This document shows, piece after piece, positions 50,883 to 59,039 of a stretch of DNA of 64,000 nucleotides. The notes below the pieces were generated by a model. The model was given only the letters and a program-made list of their open reading frames with translations, did not search any database and had not been told where the DNA came from. The DNA comes from Lachnospiraceae bacterium. Lineage in GTDB: Bacteria > Bacillota > Clostridia > Lachnospirales > Lachnospiraceae. Numbering within the stretch: position 1 is the first letter of the stretch; every line of letters begins with the position of its first letter. The DNA is taken from positions 1-64,000 of the forward strand of contig SFDP01000011.1 in NCBI GenBank assembly GCA_004558185.1, given 5' to 3'. The position numbers and the translations under genes were made by a program.

Positions 50883-50883
50883 T

Positions 50884-50908
50884 GTCGCAAAAGCGACGGA
50901 ATGAGAGG
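50884..50908 (+). promoter_or_regulatory. hairpin-plus-ribosome-binding-site cassette before rpmD
   Basis: GTCGC-AAAA-GCGAC (50884-50897) is followed by GGAATGAGAGG and the rpmD ATG at 50914. The downstream part is the same as in the cassettes before larE and larC, but the stem has a different sequence. Confidence 0.5.
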
Positions 50909-50913
50909 AAAAA

Positions 50914-51099
50914 ATGGCAGATAAAATGTTAAAGATTACTCTTGTAAAGTCTCCTATTGGTGCTGTTCCTAAGAACAGAGCGGTCGTAGAGGCTATGGGT
51001 CTCAGAAAGCTGAATAAAACTGTTTTGATGCCTGATAATGACGCAACAAGAGGAATGATTAAAAAAGTAGGCTTCATGCTTAAAGTAGAAGAAGCATAA
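50914..51099 (+). CDS. rpmD: 50S ribosomal protein L30
   Basis: This 61-residue protein reads MADKMLKITLVKSPIGAVPK with RAVVEAMGLRKLNKTVLMPD, typical L30. It lies between rpsE and rplO as in other Firmicutes. Confidence 0.96.
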   Translation: MADKMLKITLVKSPIGAVPKNRAVVEAMGLRKLNKTVLMPDNDATRGMIKKVGFMLKVEEA

Positions 51100-51115
51100 A
51101 GAAGGAGGTGTCAGA

Positions 51116-51556
51116 ATGGAATTATCAAATTTAAGACCGGCAGCGGGTTCTAAACACAGTGATAATTTTAGAAGAGGTCGTGGACACGGTTCAGGTAACG
51201 GCAAGACCGCAGGCAAGGGTCATAAAGGACAGAAGGCTCGTTCAGGAGCACCGAGACCCGGTTTTGAAGGCGGTCAGATGCCTTTGTACAGACGTATTCC
51301 TAAAAGAGGCTTTAACAATAGAAACTCTAAGGAAATCGTCGGAATCAATGTTAGTGCATTAGAGAGGTTTGAGAATGGAACAACGGTTACCGTTGAAACC
51401 TTAATCGAAACCGGAATTGTTAAAAATCCCAGAGATGGTGTTAAGATCCTCGGAAATGGAGAATTAACCAAAAAGCTCGATGTAAAGGTAAATGCGTTCA
51501 GTGCAGGCGCTAAAGAAAAGATTGAGGCTCTTGGTGGAACAACAGAGGTGATGTAA
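51116..51556 (+). CDS. rplO: 50S ribosomal protein L15
   Basis: L15 of 146 residues, with the glycine/arginine-rich N-terminal extension (NFRRGRGHGSGNGKTAGKGH) and PGFEGGQMPLYRRIPKRGF. It is a late assembly protein. The start follows AAGGAGG. Its stop is 1 bp before the secY ATG. Confidence 0.97.
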   Translation: MELSNLRPAAGSKHSDNFRRGRGHGSGNGKTAGKGHKGQKARSGAPRPGFEGGQMPLYRRIPKRGFNNRNSKEIVGINVSALERFENGTTVTVETLIETGIVKNPRDGVKILGNGELTKKLDVKVNAFSAGAKEKIEALGGTTEVM

Positions 51557-51557
51557 T

Positions 51558-52871
51558 ATGCTTACAACCTTGAAAAATGCATTAAAAATTAAAGAAATCC
51601 GTAAAAAGCTATTATATACCTTTGGTATGCTGGTTGTGATCCGTTTAGGGTCACAGCTTCCCGTACCGGGGGTTAACCGTGAATTTTTTGCAAGCTGGAT
51701 GTCACAGCAGTTAGGTGGGGCGTTCGATTTACTGGATGCCTTTACTGGTGGCTCCATGGAGAATTTTTCGATTTTTGCATTGAATATTTCTCCATACATT
51801 ACATCCTCCATTATCATTCAGCTTTTAACCATTGCAATTCCTAAGCTGGAGGAGATGCAAAAGGATGGAGAAGACGGAAGAAAAAAGATAGCTGCACTTA
51901 CCAGATACGTTACGGTAGGGCTTGCCCTGGTGGAGGCGGCAGCTCTTGGCATCGGCTTTGGCAGGAGCGGGCTTTTGCAGGAATACAATGTATTCAATAT
52001 GATTACGGTTATTTTTGCCCTGACAGCAGGCAGTGCCTTCCTGATGTGGGTTGGTGAGAGAATTACGGAGAATGGTGTCGGTAATGGTATATCGGTAGTA
52101 TTGGCAATCAATATTATCTCCAGATTACCCCGAGATTTTCAGTCTTTGTATCAGCAGTTTATTCAAGGAAAAGAAATTGCGATAGGCGTTATTGCAGCAT
52201 TGATTATTGCTGCTATCATTGTGGGCATGGTGATTCTGGTGATTATCCTGAATGATGCTGTGCGCAAGATTCCTGTACAGTATGCAAAGAAAATACAGGG
52301 AAGAAAAATGGTAGGCGGACAGACCAGTAACATTCCTTTAAAGGTAAATACGGCGGGTGTTATACCGATTATTTTTGCATCCTCTCTGATGCAGTTGCCG
52401 ATTATTATCTGCAGTCTGTTTAATATTACCGGAGAAGGCTTCTGGGGAGAAATACTTAAGGGATTGAATTCCTCAAACTGGGTCAATCCTTCAATGCCTC
52501 AGTATAGTATTGGTTTGATTGTATACGTTTTATTAGTAGTCTTTTTTGCCTACTTCTATACATCAGTTACTTTTAATCCATTGGAAATTGCAAATAATAT
52601 GAAAAAGCAGGGGGGCTTTATTCCCGGTATCAGACCAGGTAAGCCAACCAGTGATTATTTGACCAGAATTTTAAATTATATTATTTTTATCGGTGCGTGC
52701 GGACTTACAATTGTAGGTGTTCTGCCTTTTGTGTTCAATGGATTATTCAGTGCAAGCGTTTCCTTTGGAGGAACCAGCCTGATTATTATCGTCAGCGTTA
52801 TTCTGGAAACAATCAAACAGATTGAATCTCAGATGCTGGTACGAAATTATAAGGGTTTTTTGAATGACTAA
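51558..52871 (+). CDS. secY: preprotein translocase channel SecY
   Basis: SecY of 437 residues forms the protein-conducting channel. Ten membrane segments are apparent. Signatures include SQLPVPGVNREFFASW near the plug region, FSIFALNISPYITSSIIIQL in the second helix, and GGFIPGIRPGKPTSDYL in the cytoplasmic loop that contacts SecA. It starts 1 bp after rplO without its own strong ribosome-binding site, which suggests coupling. The adjacent yajC-like gene at 32425 is not part of this operon. Confidence 0.97.
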   Translation: MLTTLKNALKIKEIRKKLLYTFGMLVVIRLGSQLPVPGVNREFFASWMSQQLGGAFDLLDAFTGGSMENFSIFALNISPYITSSIIIQLLTIAIPKLEEMQKDGEDGRKKIAALTRYVTVGLALVEAAALGIGFGRSGLLQEYNVFNMITVIFALTAGSAFLMWVGERITENGVGNGISVVLAINIISRLPRDFQSLYQQFIQGKEIAIGVIAALIIAAIIVGMVILVIILNDAVRKIPVQYAKKIQGRKMVGGQTSNIPLKVNTAGVIPIIFASSLMQLPIIICSLFNITGEGFWGEILKGLNSSNWVNPSMPQYSIGLIVYVLLVVFFAYFYTSVTFNPLEIANNMKKQGGFIPGIRPGKPTSDYLTRILNYIIFIGACGLTIVGVLPFVFNGLFSASVSFGGTSLIIIVSVILETIKQIESQMLVRNYKGFLND

Positions 52872-52877
52872 TCAGGC

Positions 52878-52905
52878 GGGGGCAGGACGGTTTCGTTTTG
52901 CCCCC
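52878..52905 (+). terminator. hairpin between secY and adk, possible attenuator
   Basis: GGGGGCA (52878-52884) pairs with TGCCCCC (52899-52905), and a T6 run follows ten bases later, just before AGGAGGAG of adk. It might end part of the transcripts after secY. Confidence 0.5.
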
Positions 52906-52929
52906 TGTGCTATTTTTTAGGAGGAGTTT

Positions 52930-53571
52930 ATGAAAATTATTATGTTGGGGGCGCCGGGAGCCGGAAAAGGAACACAGGCGAAGCTGATTGCTGACAAATA
53001 CAACCTGCCCCATATATCTACCGGTGACATTTTTCGTGCCAATATCAAAGAGGGAACAGCTCTCGGTATGGAGGCAAAAAAATATATGGATCAGGGGCTG
53101 CTGGTACCGGATGAGCTGACGGTAAAAATCCTTTTGGATCGTGTGGCAAAAGAGGACTGTAAAAATGGATATGTTCTGGATGGCTTTCCCAGGACTATTC
53201 CTCAGGCTGAGGTACTGGATAAGGCACTGGCCGAATTGGGTGAAAGTGTGGACTTTGCAATTAATGTAGAGGTTCCTGATGAAAATATCATTAAAAGAAT
53301 GGGAGGAAGACGTGCCTGTCTGTCCTGTGGAGCCACCTACCATCTGGAGCATATTCCTCCAAAAGCAGAAGGGCTTTGTGACCACTGCGGGAGGGAGCTG
53401 GTTTTGCGGGATGACGACAAACCGGAAACCGTAAAAAACCGGCTTCAGGTTTACCATGAGCAGACCAGTCCGCTAATCGATTTTTACCGTGCAAAAGGTG
53501 TCCTGAAAGAGGTAGACGGTACTCGCAGGATGGATGAGGTATTCAATGCGATTGTGGAGATCCTGGATTAA
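52930..53571 (+). CDS. adk: adenylate kinase
   Basis: The 213-residue enzyme balances ATP, ADP and AMP. GAPGAGKGTQ at residues 7-16 is the P-loop; STGDIFR and DGFPRT are AMP-site motifs. The lid has a four-cysteine zinc site (CLSCGATYH and CDHCG) of the Gram-positive type. The start follows AGGAGGAG. Confidence 0.97.
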   Translation: MKIIMLGAPGAGKGTQAKLIADKYNLPHISTGDIFRANIKEGTALGMEAKKYMDQGLLVPDELTVKILLDRVAKEDCKNGYVLDGFPRTIPQAEVLDKALAELGESVDFAINVEVPDENIIKRMGGRRACLSCGATYHLEHIPPKAEGLCDHCGRELVLRDDDKPETVKNRLQVYHEQTSPLIDFYRAKGVLKEVDGTRRMDEVFNAIVEILD

Positions 53572-53600
53572 AGAAATTGGGGAAAGGACATGGTTTTTGT

Positions 53601-54353
53601 ATGGCTGTATCAATTAAATCTGAAAGAGAAATAGAGCTGATGCGTCAGGCCGGAAAAATCCTGGCCAAAGTACACGATGAGCTGGGCAAGGCAATCAGAC
53701 CGGGAATATCCACACTGGAAATCGACCAGTTGGGAGAGAGGCTGATTCGGGGATTTGACTGTATACCTAACTTTTTAAACTATCACGGATATCCTGCCTC
53801 AATCTGTGTCTCCGTCAATGAGGAGGTCGTACATGGGATTCCCAGAAAAGACAGAATTCTCCAGAAAGGGGATATTGTCAGTCTGGATGCAGGCCTTATT
53901 TACAAAGGCTATCACTCCGATGCGGCCAGAACCCATCTGGTAGGAGAAGTAGATGGCAAGGTAAGAAAGCTGGTGGAAGAGACAAAAAACAGCTTTTTTG
54001 CCGGAATTAAGATGGCCAGACCGGGGAACTATCTGTTTGACATCTCCAATGCCATTGATGCCTATATCTCCCAGTTCGGATATGGAATCGTTCGGGATCT
54101 GACAGGGCATGGAATAGGTACCAATCTCCATGAGGATCCTCCAATCCCTAACTTTGCACAGCGGAGAAAGGGAATTAAGCTGCAGCCCGGAATGACATTG
54201 GCTATTGAGCCAATGATTAATCTGGGAAGGGCTGATGTAGAATGGCTGGCGGATAATTGGACAGTGGTGGCAGAAGATGGCCTTCCTTCGGCACATTATG
54301 AAAATACCATTCTGATTACCGATGGAGAGCCGGAAATTCTGACCATGGACTAA
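53601..54353 (+). CDS. map: type I methionine aminopeptidase
   Basis: This 250-residue enzyme removes the starter methionine. Metal ligands are visible in LDAGLIYKGYHSDAAR (two Asp), GHGIGTNLHEDP (His) and AIEPMI (Glu), with a final Glu in HYENTILIT. The ATG at 53601 follows GGAAAGGA; earlier in-frame starts would extend beyond the family N-terminus MAVSIKSEREIELMRQAG. Confidence 0.96.
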   Translation: MAVSIKSEREIELMRQAGKILAKVHDELGKAIRPGISTLEIDQLGERLIRGFDCIPNFLNYHGYPASICVSVNEEVVHGIPRKDRILQKGDIVSLDAGLIYKGYHSDAARTHLVGEVDGKVRKLVEETKNSFFAGIKMARPGNYLFDISNAIDAYISQFGYGIVRDLTGHGIGTNLHEDPPIPNFAQRRKGIKLQPGMTLAIEPMINLGRADVEWLADNWTVVAEDGLPSAHYENTILITDGEPEILTMD

Positions 54354-54411
54354 TTGCAAATTTGCTGACAAACTACTTGTATTTTCCGATGTCTTTAGTA
54401 AAATAGAAGAG

Positions 54412-54723
54412 GTGGAAGACTTGAACAAAGAGAATATGGTAGGTATGCTTGCTTCTTCCAAGGCGGGGCATGATATAAACAAGGTCTATGTCATAGTGGC
54501 GGAAGAAGGAGAATATTTCTGGCTGGCAGATGGCCGGTGCAGAGGTGTGCTTAAACCTAAGAAGAAAAAAAAGAAGCATATTCAGCTAATTAAGTATTTT
54601 TCGGATGATGTACTGGATGAGTGCGTTCAACAAGGGAAAAACTTTTCTGATGTGGAAATAAAAAGGGTACTTAAGTCCTATGAAAAGCACAGAAGGGTGA
54701 AGGATAATCAAACAGGAAAATGA
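54412..54723 (+). CDS. KOW/L14e-like RNA-binding protein of the ribosomal cluster
   Basis: The 103-residue protein contains SSKAGHDINKVYVIVAEEGE and YFWLADGRCRG, a KOW-type fold, then a lysine cluster (KPKKKKKKHIQLI). Genes like this lie between map and infA in many clostridia and are annotated as KOW-domain RNA-binding proteins. The role is unknown, probably in ribosome function. The start is uncertain: GTG 54412 or TTG 54421, both near an AGAGG site. Confidence 0.8.
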   Translation: MEDLNKENMVGMLASSKAGHDINKVYVIVAEEGEYFWLADGRCRGVLKPKKKKKKHIQLIKYFSDDVLDECVQQGKNFSDVEIKRVLKSYEKHRRVKDNQTGK

Positions 54724-54739
54724 TACAGGAGGAAAATCA

Positions 54740-54958
54740 ATGTCTAAATCCGATGTAATCGAAATCGAAGGAACAGTAGTAGAAAAATTACCTAATACCA
54801 TGTTCCAGGTAGAGCTGGAAAACGGCCATAAAGTATTGGCACATATCAGCGGTAAGCTGCGACAGAACTTTATCCGTATTTTACCCGGTGACCGGGTGAC
54901 TCTGGAGCTGTCTCCCTATGACCTGAGCAAAGGAAGAATTATCTGGAGAGATAAATAA
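54740..54958 (+). CDS. infA: translation initiation factor IF-1
   Basis: IF-1 of 72 residues: MSKSDVIEIEGTVVEKLPNT, then GHKVLAHISGKLRQNFIRIL and GDRVTLELSPYDLSKGRI. It is a single OB-fold that occupies the ribosomal A site. The start follows AGGAGG. Confidence 0.98.
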   Translation: MSKSDVIEIEGTVVEKLPNTMFQVELENGHKVLAHISGKLRQNFIRILPGDRVTLELSPYDLSKGRIIWRDK

Positions 54959-55116
54959 AGGAAAAGTAATGGACTAAAACCACGTTAAAAGCCGCCTGGA
55001 AATGCTTGACAGGTGGCTTTTTCCATGATATACTGTAAAACGGTCTTTTTATGAAAGGAGGAATGCTTTGCAGATTATGCTGTATTTTTCCTTTTGGCAA
55101 ACAAGGAGGTGTAAAC

Positions 55117-55230
55117 ATGAAGGTTAGATCATCAGTAAAACCAATTTGTGAAAAGTGCAAAATCATTAAAAGGAAGGGAGCGATCAGAGTTATCTGTGAG
55201 AATCCCAAGCACAAACAAAGACAGGGTTAA
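55117..55230 (+). CDS. rpmJ: 50S ribosomal protein L36, zinc type
   Basis: The 37-residue protein reads [20 protein letters not shown] and so on, with zinc ligands Cys11, Cys14, Cys27 and His32. The start follows AAGGAGG. It is too short for many gene finders but is complete and at its usual place after infA. Confidence 0.97.
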
Positions 55231-55542
55231 TCCGGCCATAGGACATTATGGTGGAATGACTGTCGCATTATTTTGAGTAGAAATAAGAGATGCTTCTTTT
55301 CATTCTGCAGATATACGGGAATAGAAGGAAGCAGTGAAAATAATGGAACGTACAACAGGTGTGGTACGGGAAATTACTTTTTGATACCGAGAATAATGTA
55401 ACACAAATGGTGCAGTTTGTTTTCATGATGAAAACAGCATCCGAGTATCGGATAAGTCGGACTGATGTCCGGCCGGGTAAAATTTTAAATTATACCCCAA
55501 TCAATTAGTAACAATGAAAAAAGGAAAACGGAGGAAACGTAA
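55231..55542 (+). promoter_or_regulatory. 312-nt spacer before rpsM, probable structured alpha-operon leader
   Basis: No gene is seen between rpmJ and rpsM. Hairpins ATCCGA-GTA-TCGGAT (55439-55453) and CGGAC-TGAT-GTCCG (55458-55471) lie about 70 nt before the start. In enterobacteria the alpha operon is controlled by S4 at a structure before rpsM; an analogous role is inferred here only from position. Confidence 0.45.
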
Positions 55543-55911
55543 ATGGCTCGTATCGCAGGTGTTGATTTACCTAGAGAAAAACGTGTAGAAATCGGTTTAA
55601 CTTATATCTATGGAATTGGCAGAGTAAGTTCGAACAAGATTTTAGCTGAGGCCGGCGTCAACCCTGACACCCGTGTCAGAGAGTTGACTGACGATGAAGT
55701 GAAGAGAATTGCTGAGGTTGTGGATAAGACCATGACTGTAGAAGGTGATTTGAGAAGAGAAATCGCTCTTAACATCAAGAGATTACAGGAAATCGGATGT
55801 TATAGAGGGATTCGTCACAGAAAAGGTCTTCCTGTTCGCGGTCAGAAAACAAAGACCAACGCAAGAACCAGAAAAGGTCCTAAGCGTACTGTGGCAAATA
55901 AAAAGAAATAG
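55543..55911 (+). CDS. rpsM: 30S ribosomal protein S13
   Basis: S13 of 122 residues: MARIAGVDLPREKRVEIGLT at the start, GCYRGIRHRKGLPVRGQKTK and the basic tail. It binds the head and the P-site tRNA. The TAG stop is formed with the first G of a family A element inserted exactly at this point; the copy of the target after the element would have given the same stop. Confidence 0.97.
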   Translation: MARIAGVDLPREKRVEIGLTYIYGIGRVSSNKILAEAGVNPDTRVRELTDDEVKRIAEVVDKTMTVEGDLRREIALNIKRLQEIGCYRGIRHRKGLPVRGQKTKTNARTRKGPKRTVANKKK

Positions 55912-56053
55912 TAACTATTCAGAACCCCATTCGCAAAATCGCTGCTTGGCAGCTTTCCTTTTGCTCATGTGGTTACTTCACCATATAAATTAACAATTCT
56001 GTTTGAATGCAAGCATTCACAGAATGTAAATTTGCATGGCTCTGAATAGTTAC
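55911..56053 (-). mobile_element. MITE-like element, family A, copy 3, inside the alpha operon
   Basis: This 143-bp copy has perfect 13-bp terminal repeats, GTAACTATTCAGA (55911-55923) and TCTGAATAGTTAC (56041-56053), and an exact 8-bp duplication AAGAAATA on each side (55903-55910 and 56054-56061). It lies between rpsM and rpsK and must be transcribed through. It is inverted relative to copies 1 and 2 and shares the AAATTTACA-type stem with copy 2. Confidence 0.9.
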
Positions 56054-56122
56054 AAGAAATAGCATAAAAGTGTGTAAAGTAGGTAAATAAAGATTCAAGT
56101 TGAGAAAGTAGGTTAGTTTAAA

Positions 56123-56518
56123 ATGGCTAAAAAAGTTGCAAAAAAAGTAACAAAAAAGCGTGTCAAGAAAAACGTTGAACGGGGACAGGCACATATTCAG
56201 TCTTCTTTTAATAACACTATTGTGACATTAACGGATGCTGAGGGGAATGCATTAAGCTGGGCAAGTGCCGGCGGTCTTGGTTTTAGAGGTTCAAGGAAAT
56301 CTACTCCATATGCAGCACAGATGGCTGCCGAAACTGCTACCAAAGCAGCTTTAATTCATGGACTTAAGACAGTAGATGTATTCGTAAAAGGACCTGGCTC
56401 AGGACGTGAAGCAGCAATTCGTGCACTCTCTGCGTGTGGGCTTGAAGTGACCAGTATCAGAGACGTAACCCCCGTACCTCATAACGGTTGCCGTCCTCCT
56501 AAACGTCGTCGTGTTTAG
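56123..56518 (+). CDS. rpsK: 30S ribosomal protein S11
   Basis: The 131-residue S11 has HIQSSFNNTIVTLTDAEGNA, GGLGFRGSRKSTPYAAQMAA and the tail TPVPHNGCRPPKRRRV, all typical. The ATG at 56123 has only a weak AGTAGG upstream, so initiation may be inefficient. The spacer to rpsM is unusually long (211 bp) because of the inserted element. Confidence 0.97.
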   Translation: MAKKVAKKVTKKRVKKNVERGQAHIQSSFNNTIVTLTDAEGNALSWASAGGLGFRGSRKSTPYAAQMAAETATKAALIHGLKTVDVFVKGPGSGREAAIRALSACGLEVTSIRDVTPVPHNGCRPPKRRRV

Positions 56519-56654
56519 TGGTCAGCGGTAATAGTTAATTAGTAGTTGGAAGAAAGTGCAGTTCTTTGTCGGGCTGTACTGTAAACAATCTACAGTTGTT
56601 CGTAAGGTTTGAAGAATTCACTGCGGGCAACTGTAATTTATGGAGGAAAGAAAA

Positions 56655-57251
56655 ATGGCAGTAAACAGAACCCCTGTGTTAAAAAGATGCAGATCCCTTA
56701 ATTTAGATCCCGTATACCTGGGATATGATAAAAAGTCAAACAGAAGCAATGCAAGAGCAAATAAGAAGATGAGCGAGTATGGTCTTCAGCTTAGAGAAAA
56801 ACAGAAGGCAAAATTCATCTACGGTGTTCTTGAGAAACCCTTTAGGAACTACTATGAAAAAGCAGACAGGATGATGACCGGTCTGACCGGTGAGAACCTG
56901 ATGACCATTCTGGAGTCCAGACTGGACAGCGTAATTTTCAGAATGGGCTTTGCCAGAACCAGAAGGGAAGCAAGGCAGATTGTAGGTCACAAGCACGTTC
57001 TTGTTAATGGCAAAAGTGTAAATATTCCTTCTTATTTAATCAAGGCCGGTGACGTAATCGAAATCAGAGAAAAGTCTAAATCTTTGCAGAGATATAAGGA
57101 TATTCTCGAAGTAACCGGCGGCCGTCTGGTTCCGGCATGGTTGGATGTAGATCAGGAGAATTTTAAAGGTACTGTTAAGAATCTTCCTACAAGAGAGGAA
57201 ATTGATGTTCCGGTTAACGAGATGCTTATCGTCGAGTTGTACTCCAAATAA
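56655..57251 (+). CDS. rpsD: 30S ribosomal protein S4
   Basis: S4 of 198 residues begins MAVNRTPVLKRCRSLNLDPV, and has the S4 RNA-binding domain from about residue 88 (SRLDSVIFRMGFARTRREAR, GHKHVLVNGKSVNIPSYLIK). It is a primary 16S-binding assembly protein and an autogenous regulator in several bacteria. The ATG at 56655 follows GGAGG. The 136-bp spacer before it has inverted-repeat character (ACAGTTG / CAACTGT). Confidence 0.97.
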   Translation: MAVNRTPVLKRCRSLNLDPVYLGYDKKSNRSNARANKKMSEYGLQLREKQKAKFIYGVLEKPFRNYYEKADRMMTGLTGENLMTILESRLDSVIFRMGFARTRREARQIVGHKHVLVNGKSVNIPSYLIKAGDVIEIREKSKSLQRYKDILEVTGGRLVPAWLDVDQENFKGTVKNLPTREEIDVPVNEMLIVELYSK

Positions 57252-57293
57252 GCTAAGAGTAGTGTAATTTGTTCGTAAAGGAGGGTATTTGCA

Positions 57294-58253
57294 GTGTTCG
57301 ATTTTGAAAGACCAAATATTGAGGTTGAAGAAATCTCTGAAGACAAAAAGTATGGCCGATTTGTAGTGGAACCATTAGAAAGAGGCTACGGTATTACATT
57401 GGGTAATTCTCTGAGAAGAATTATGCTCTCTTCTTTACCAGGTGCAGCAGTCAGCCAGGTGAAAATTGAAGGTGTTTTGCACGAATTCAGTTCTATCCCT
57501 GGTGTAAAGGAAGATGTTACTGAAATCATCATGAATATCAAAAGTCTTGCCATCAAGAACAACAGCGAAACCAATGAGCCTAAAACAGCTTATATTGAGT
57601 TCGAGGGCGAGGGCGTAGTAAGGGCAGCCGATATTCAGGTGGATTCGGACATTGAAATTATGAATCCCGATTTGGTAATTGCCACCCTAAGCGGAGGAAA
57701 AGAAAGTAAGCTCTATATGGAACTTACCATTACCAAAGGAAGAGGATATGTAAGTGCTGACAAGAATAAGGATGATGAACTGCCAATCGGTGTGATAGCA
57801 GTGGACTCCATTTATACACCAGTTGAACGAGTTAACCTGACAGTAGCTAATACCCGTGTGGGTCAGATCACCGATTATGATAAGTTGACCTTGGATGTAT
57901 TCACTAACGGCACCCTGGCGCCTGATGAGGCAGTAAGCCTGGCGGCCAAGGTACTCAGTGAACACTTAAGTCTGTTTATCGATCTTTCTGAAAATGCCAG
58001 AACCGCTGAGGTTATGGTGGAGAAGGAAGATGATGAAAAGGAAAAGGTTCTGGAGATGAGTATTGATGAACTGGAACTGTCCGTTCGTTCATACAACTGC
58101 TTGAAAAGAGCCGGTATCAATACAGTAGAGGAATTAACGAACAAAACCTCTGAGGATATGATGAAGGTACGTAATTTGGGTCGTAAATCACTGGAAGAGG
58201 TTTTGGCAAAATTAAAGGAATTAGGTCTTCAGTTAACACCCAGTGAGGACTAA
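57294..58253 (+). CDS. rpoA: DNA-directed RNA polymerase alpha subunit
   Basis: The 319-residue subunit starts at GTG 57294 after AAGGAGG. The N-terminal domain has GNSLRRIMLSSLPGAAV for dimerisation; the C-terminal domain (LSVRSYNCLKRAGINTVEEL, VRNLGRKSLEEVLAKLKELG) contacts UP elements and regulators. The length is normal. Confidence 0.98.
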   Translation: MFDFERPNIEVEEISEDKKYGRFVVEPLERGYGITLGNSLRRIMLSSLPGAAVSQVKIEGVLHEFSSIPGVKEDVTEIIMNIKSLAIKNNSETNEPKTAYIEFEGEGVVRAADIQVDSDIEIMNPDLVIATLSGGKESKLYMELTITKGRGYVSADKNKDDELPIGVIAVDSIYTPVERVNLTVANTRVGQITDYDKLTLDVFTNGTLAPDEAVSLAAKVLSEHLSLFIDLSENARTAEVMVEKEDDEKEKVLEMSIDELELSVRSYNCLKRAGINTVEELTNKTSEDMMKVRNLGRKSLEEVLAKLKELGLQLTPSED

Positions 58254-58462
58254 TGTATAAGGGTCTGTGACAGTCTATATTTTGGCAGGCATGCAGGATA
58301 TCTTTGCTAAGTGTATAAGCTGTGAATGACCTGACAGGCAGGACGGTAAAACCAAAGAGTGTGACCTGTCTGGATTCTGGAAACTGAAAACGGGCGCAGG
58401 CCCCCACATTCGGTAAGTAAGCCCAAAGAGCGTAGCCGGATGAGCTTGAATGGAGATTGAAA
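58254..58462 (+). promoter_or_regulatory. 209-nt structured spacer before rplQ
   Basis: CCTGACAGG (58330-58338) pairs with CCTGTCTGG (58365-58373), eight of nine bases, enclosing GGTAAAACC. The spacer is long for this operon and lacks a reading frame. It may be an autoregulatory leader for L17. Confidence 0.4.
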
Positions 58463-58987
58463 ATGGCAAAGTACAGAAAACTGGGAAGAACATCTTCTCA
58501 AAGAAAAGCGTTATTAAGAAATCAGATCACGAATCTGTTGTATCACGGGAAAATCGTTACTACACAGGCTAAGGCCAAAGAGGTGCAGAAGCAGGTTGAA
58601 GGTCTTATTGCTCTTGCGATCAAGGAAAAGGACAACTTTGAAACCGTTAAGGTTAAGGCCAAGGTTCCTCGCAAGGATAAGGATGGCAAGAGAGTAAAAG
58701 AAGTGGTTGACGGAAAAAAGGTAACTGTTTACGATGAAGTGGAGAAGGAAATCAAGAAGGATCTGCCCTCCAGACTTCATGCAAGAAGACAGATTTTACG
58801 AGTTCTTTATCCGGTGGTTGAGAATCCCGGTAAGAAGCGTGACAGAAAAGAGGTTGACCTGGTAGCAAAGATGTTTGATGAAATCGCACCCAAGTATGTG
58901 AATCGTCATGGTGGTTATACCAGAATTATCAAGATTGGACAGCGTAAGGGTGATGCTGCCATGGAAGTAGTGCTTGAGTTAGTATAA
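58463..58987 (+). CDS. rplQ: 50S ribosomal protein L17 with an internal insertion
   Basis: L17 begins MAKYRKLGRTSSQRKALLRN and ends HGGYTRIIKIGQRKGDAAME with VVLELV. At 174 residues it is about 50 longer than the Bacillus protein. The extra residues are a lysine-rich insert at about 56-95 (KDKDGKRVKEVVDGKKVTVY). The insert keeps the frame and seems to be a lineage feature. The ATG follows TGGAGA. Confidence 0.95.
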   Translation: MAKYRKLGRTSSQRKALLRNQITNLLYHGKIVTTQAKAKEVQKQVEGLIALAIKEKDNFETVKVKAKVPRKDKDGKRVKEVVDGKKVTVYDEVEKEIKKDLPSRLHARRQILRVLYPVVENPGKKRDRKEVDLVAKMFDEIAPKYVNRHGGYTRIIKIGQRKGDAAMEVVLELV

Positions 58988-58998
58988 GGCTATAAGTT

Positions 58999-59030
58999 AA
59001 AGGGAGGTGTTCATGCATCTCTCTTTTCTT
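58999..59030 (+). terminator. intrinsic terminator after rplQ
   Basis: AAAGGGAGGTG (58999-59009) pairs with CATCTCTCTTT (59016-59026), with two G-T pairs, then a T-rich tail. It ends the ribosomal cluster. Confidence 0.65.
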
Positions 59031-59039
59031 TAAATCAAT

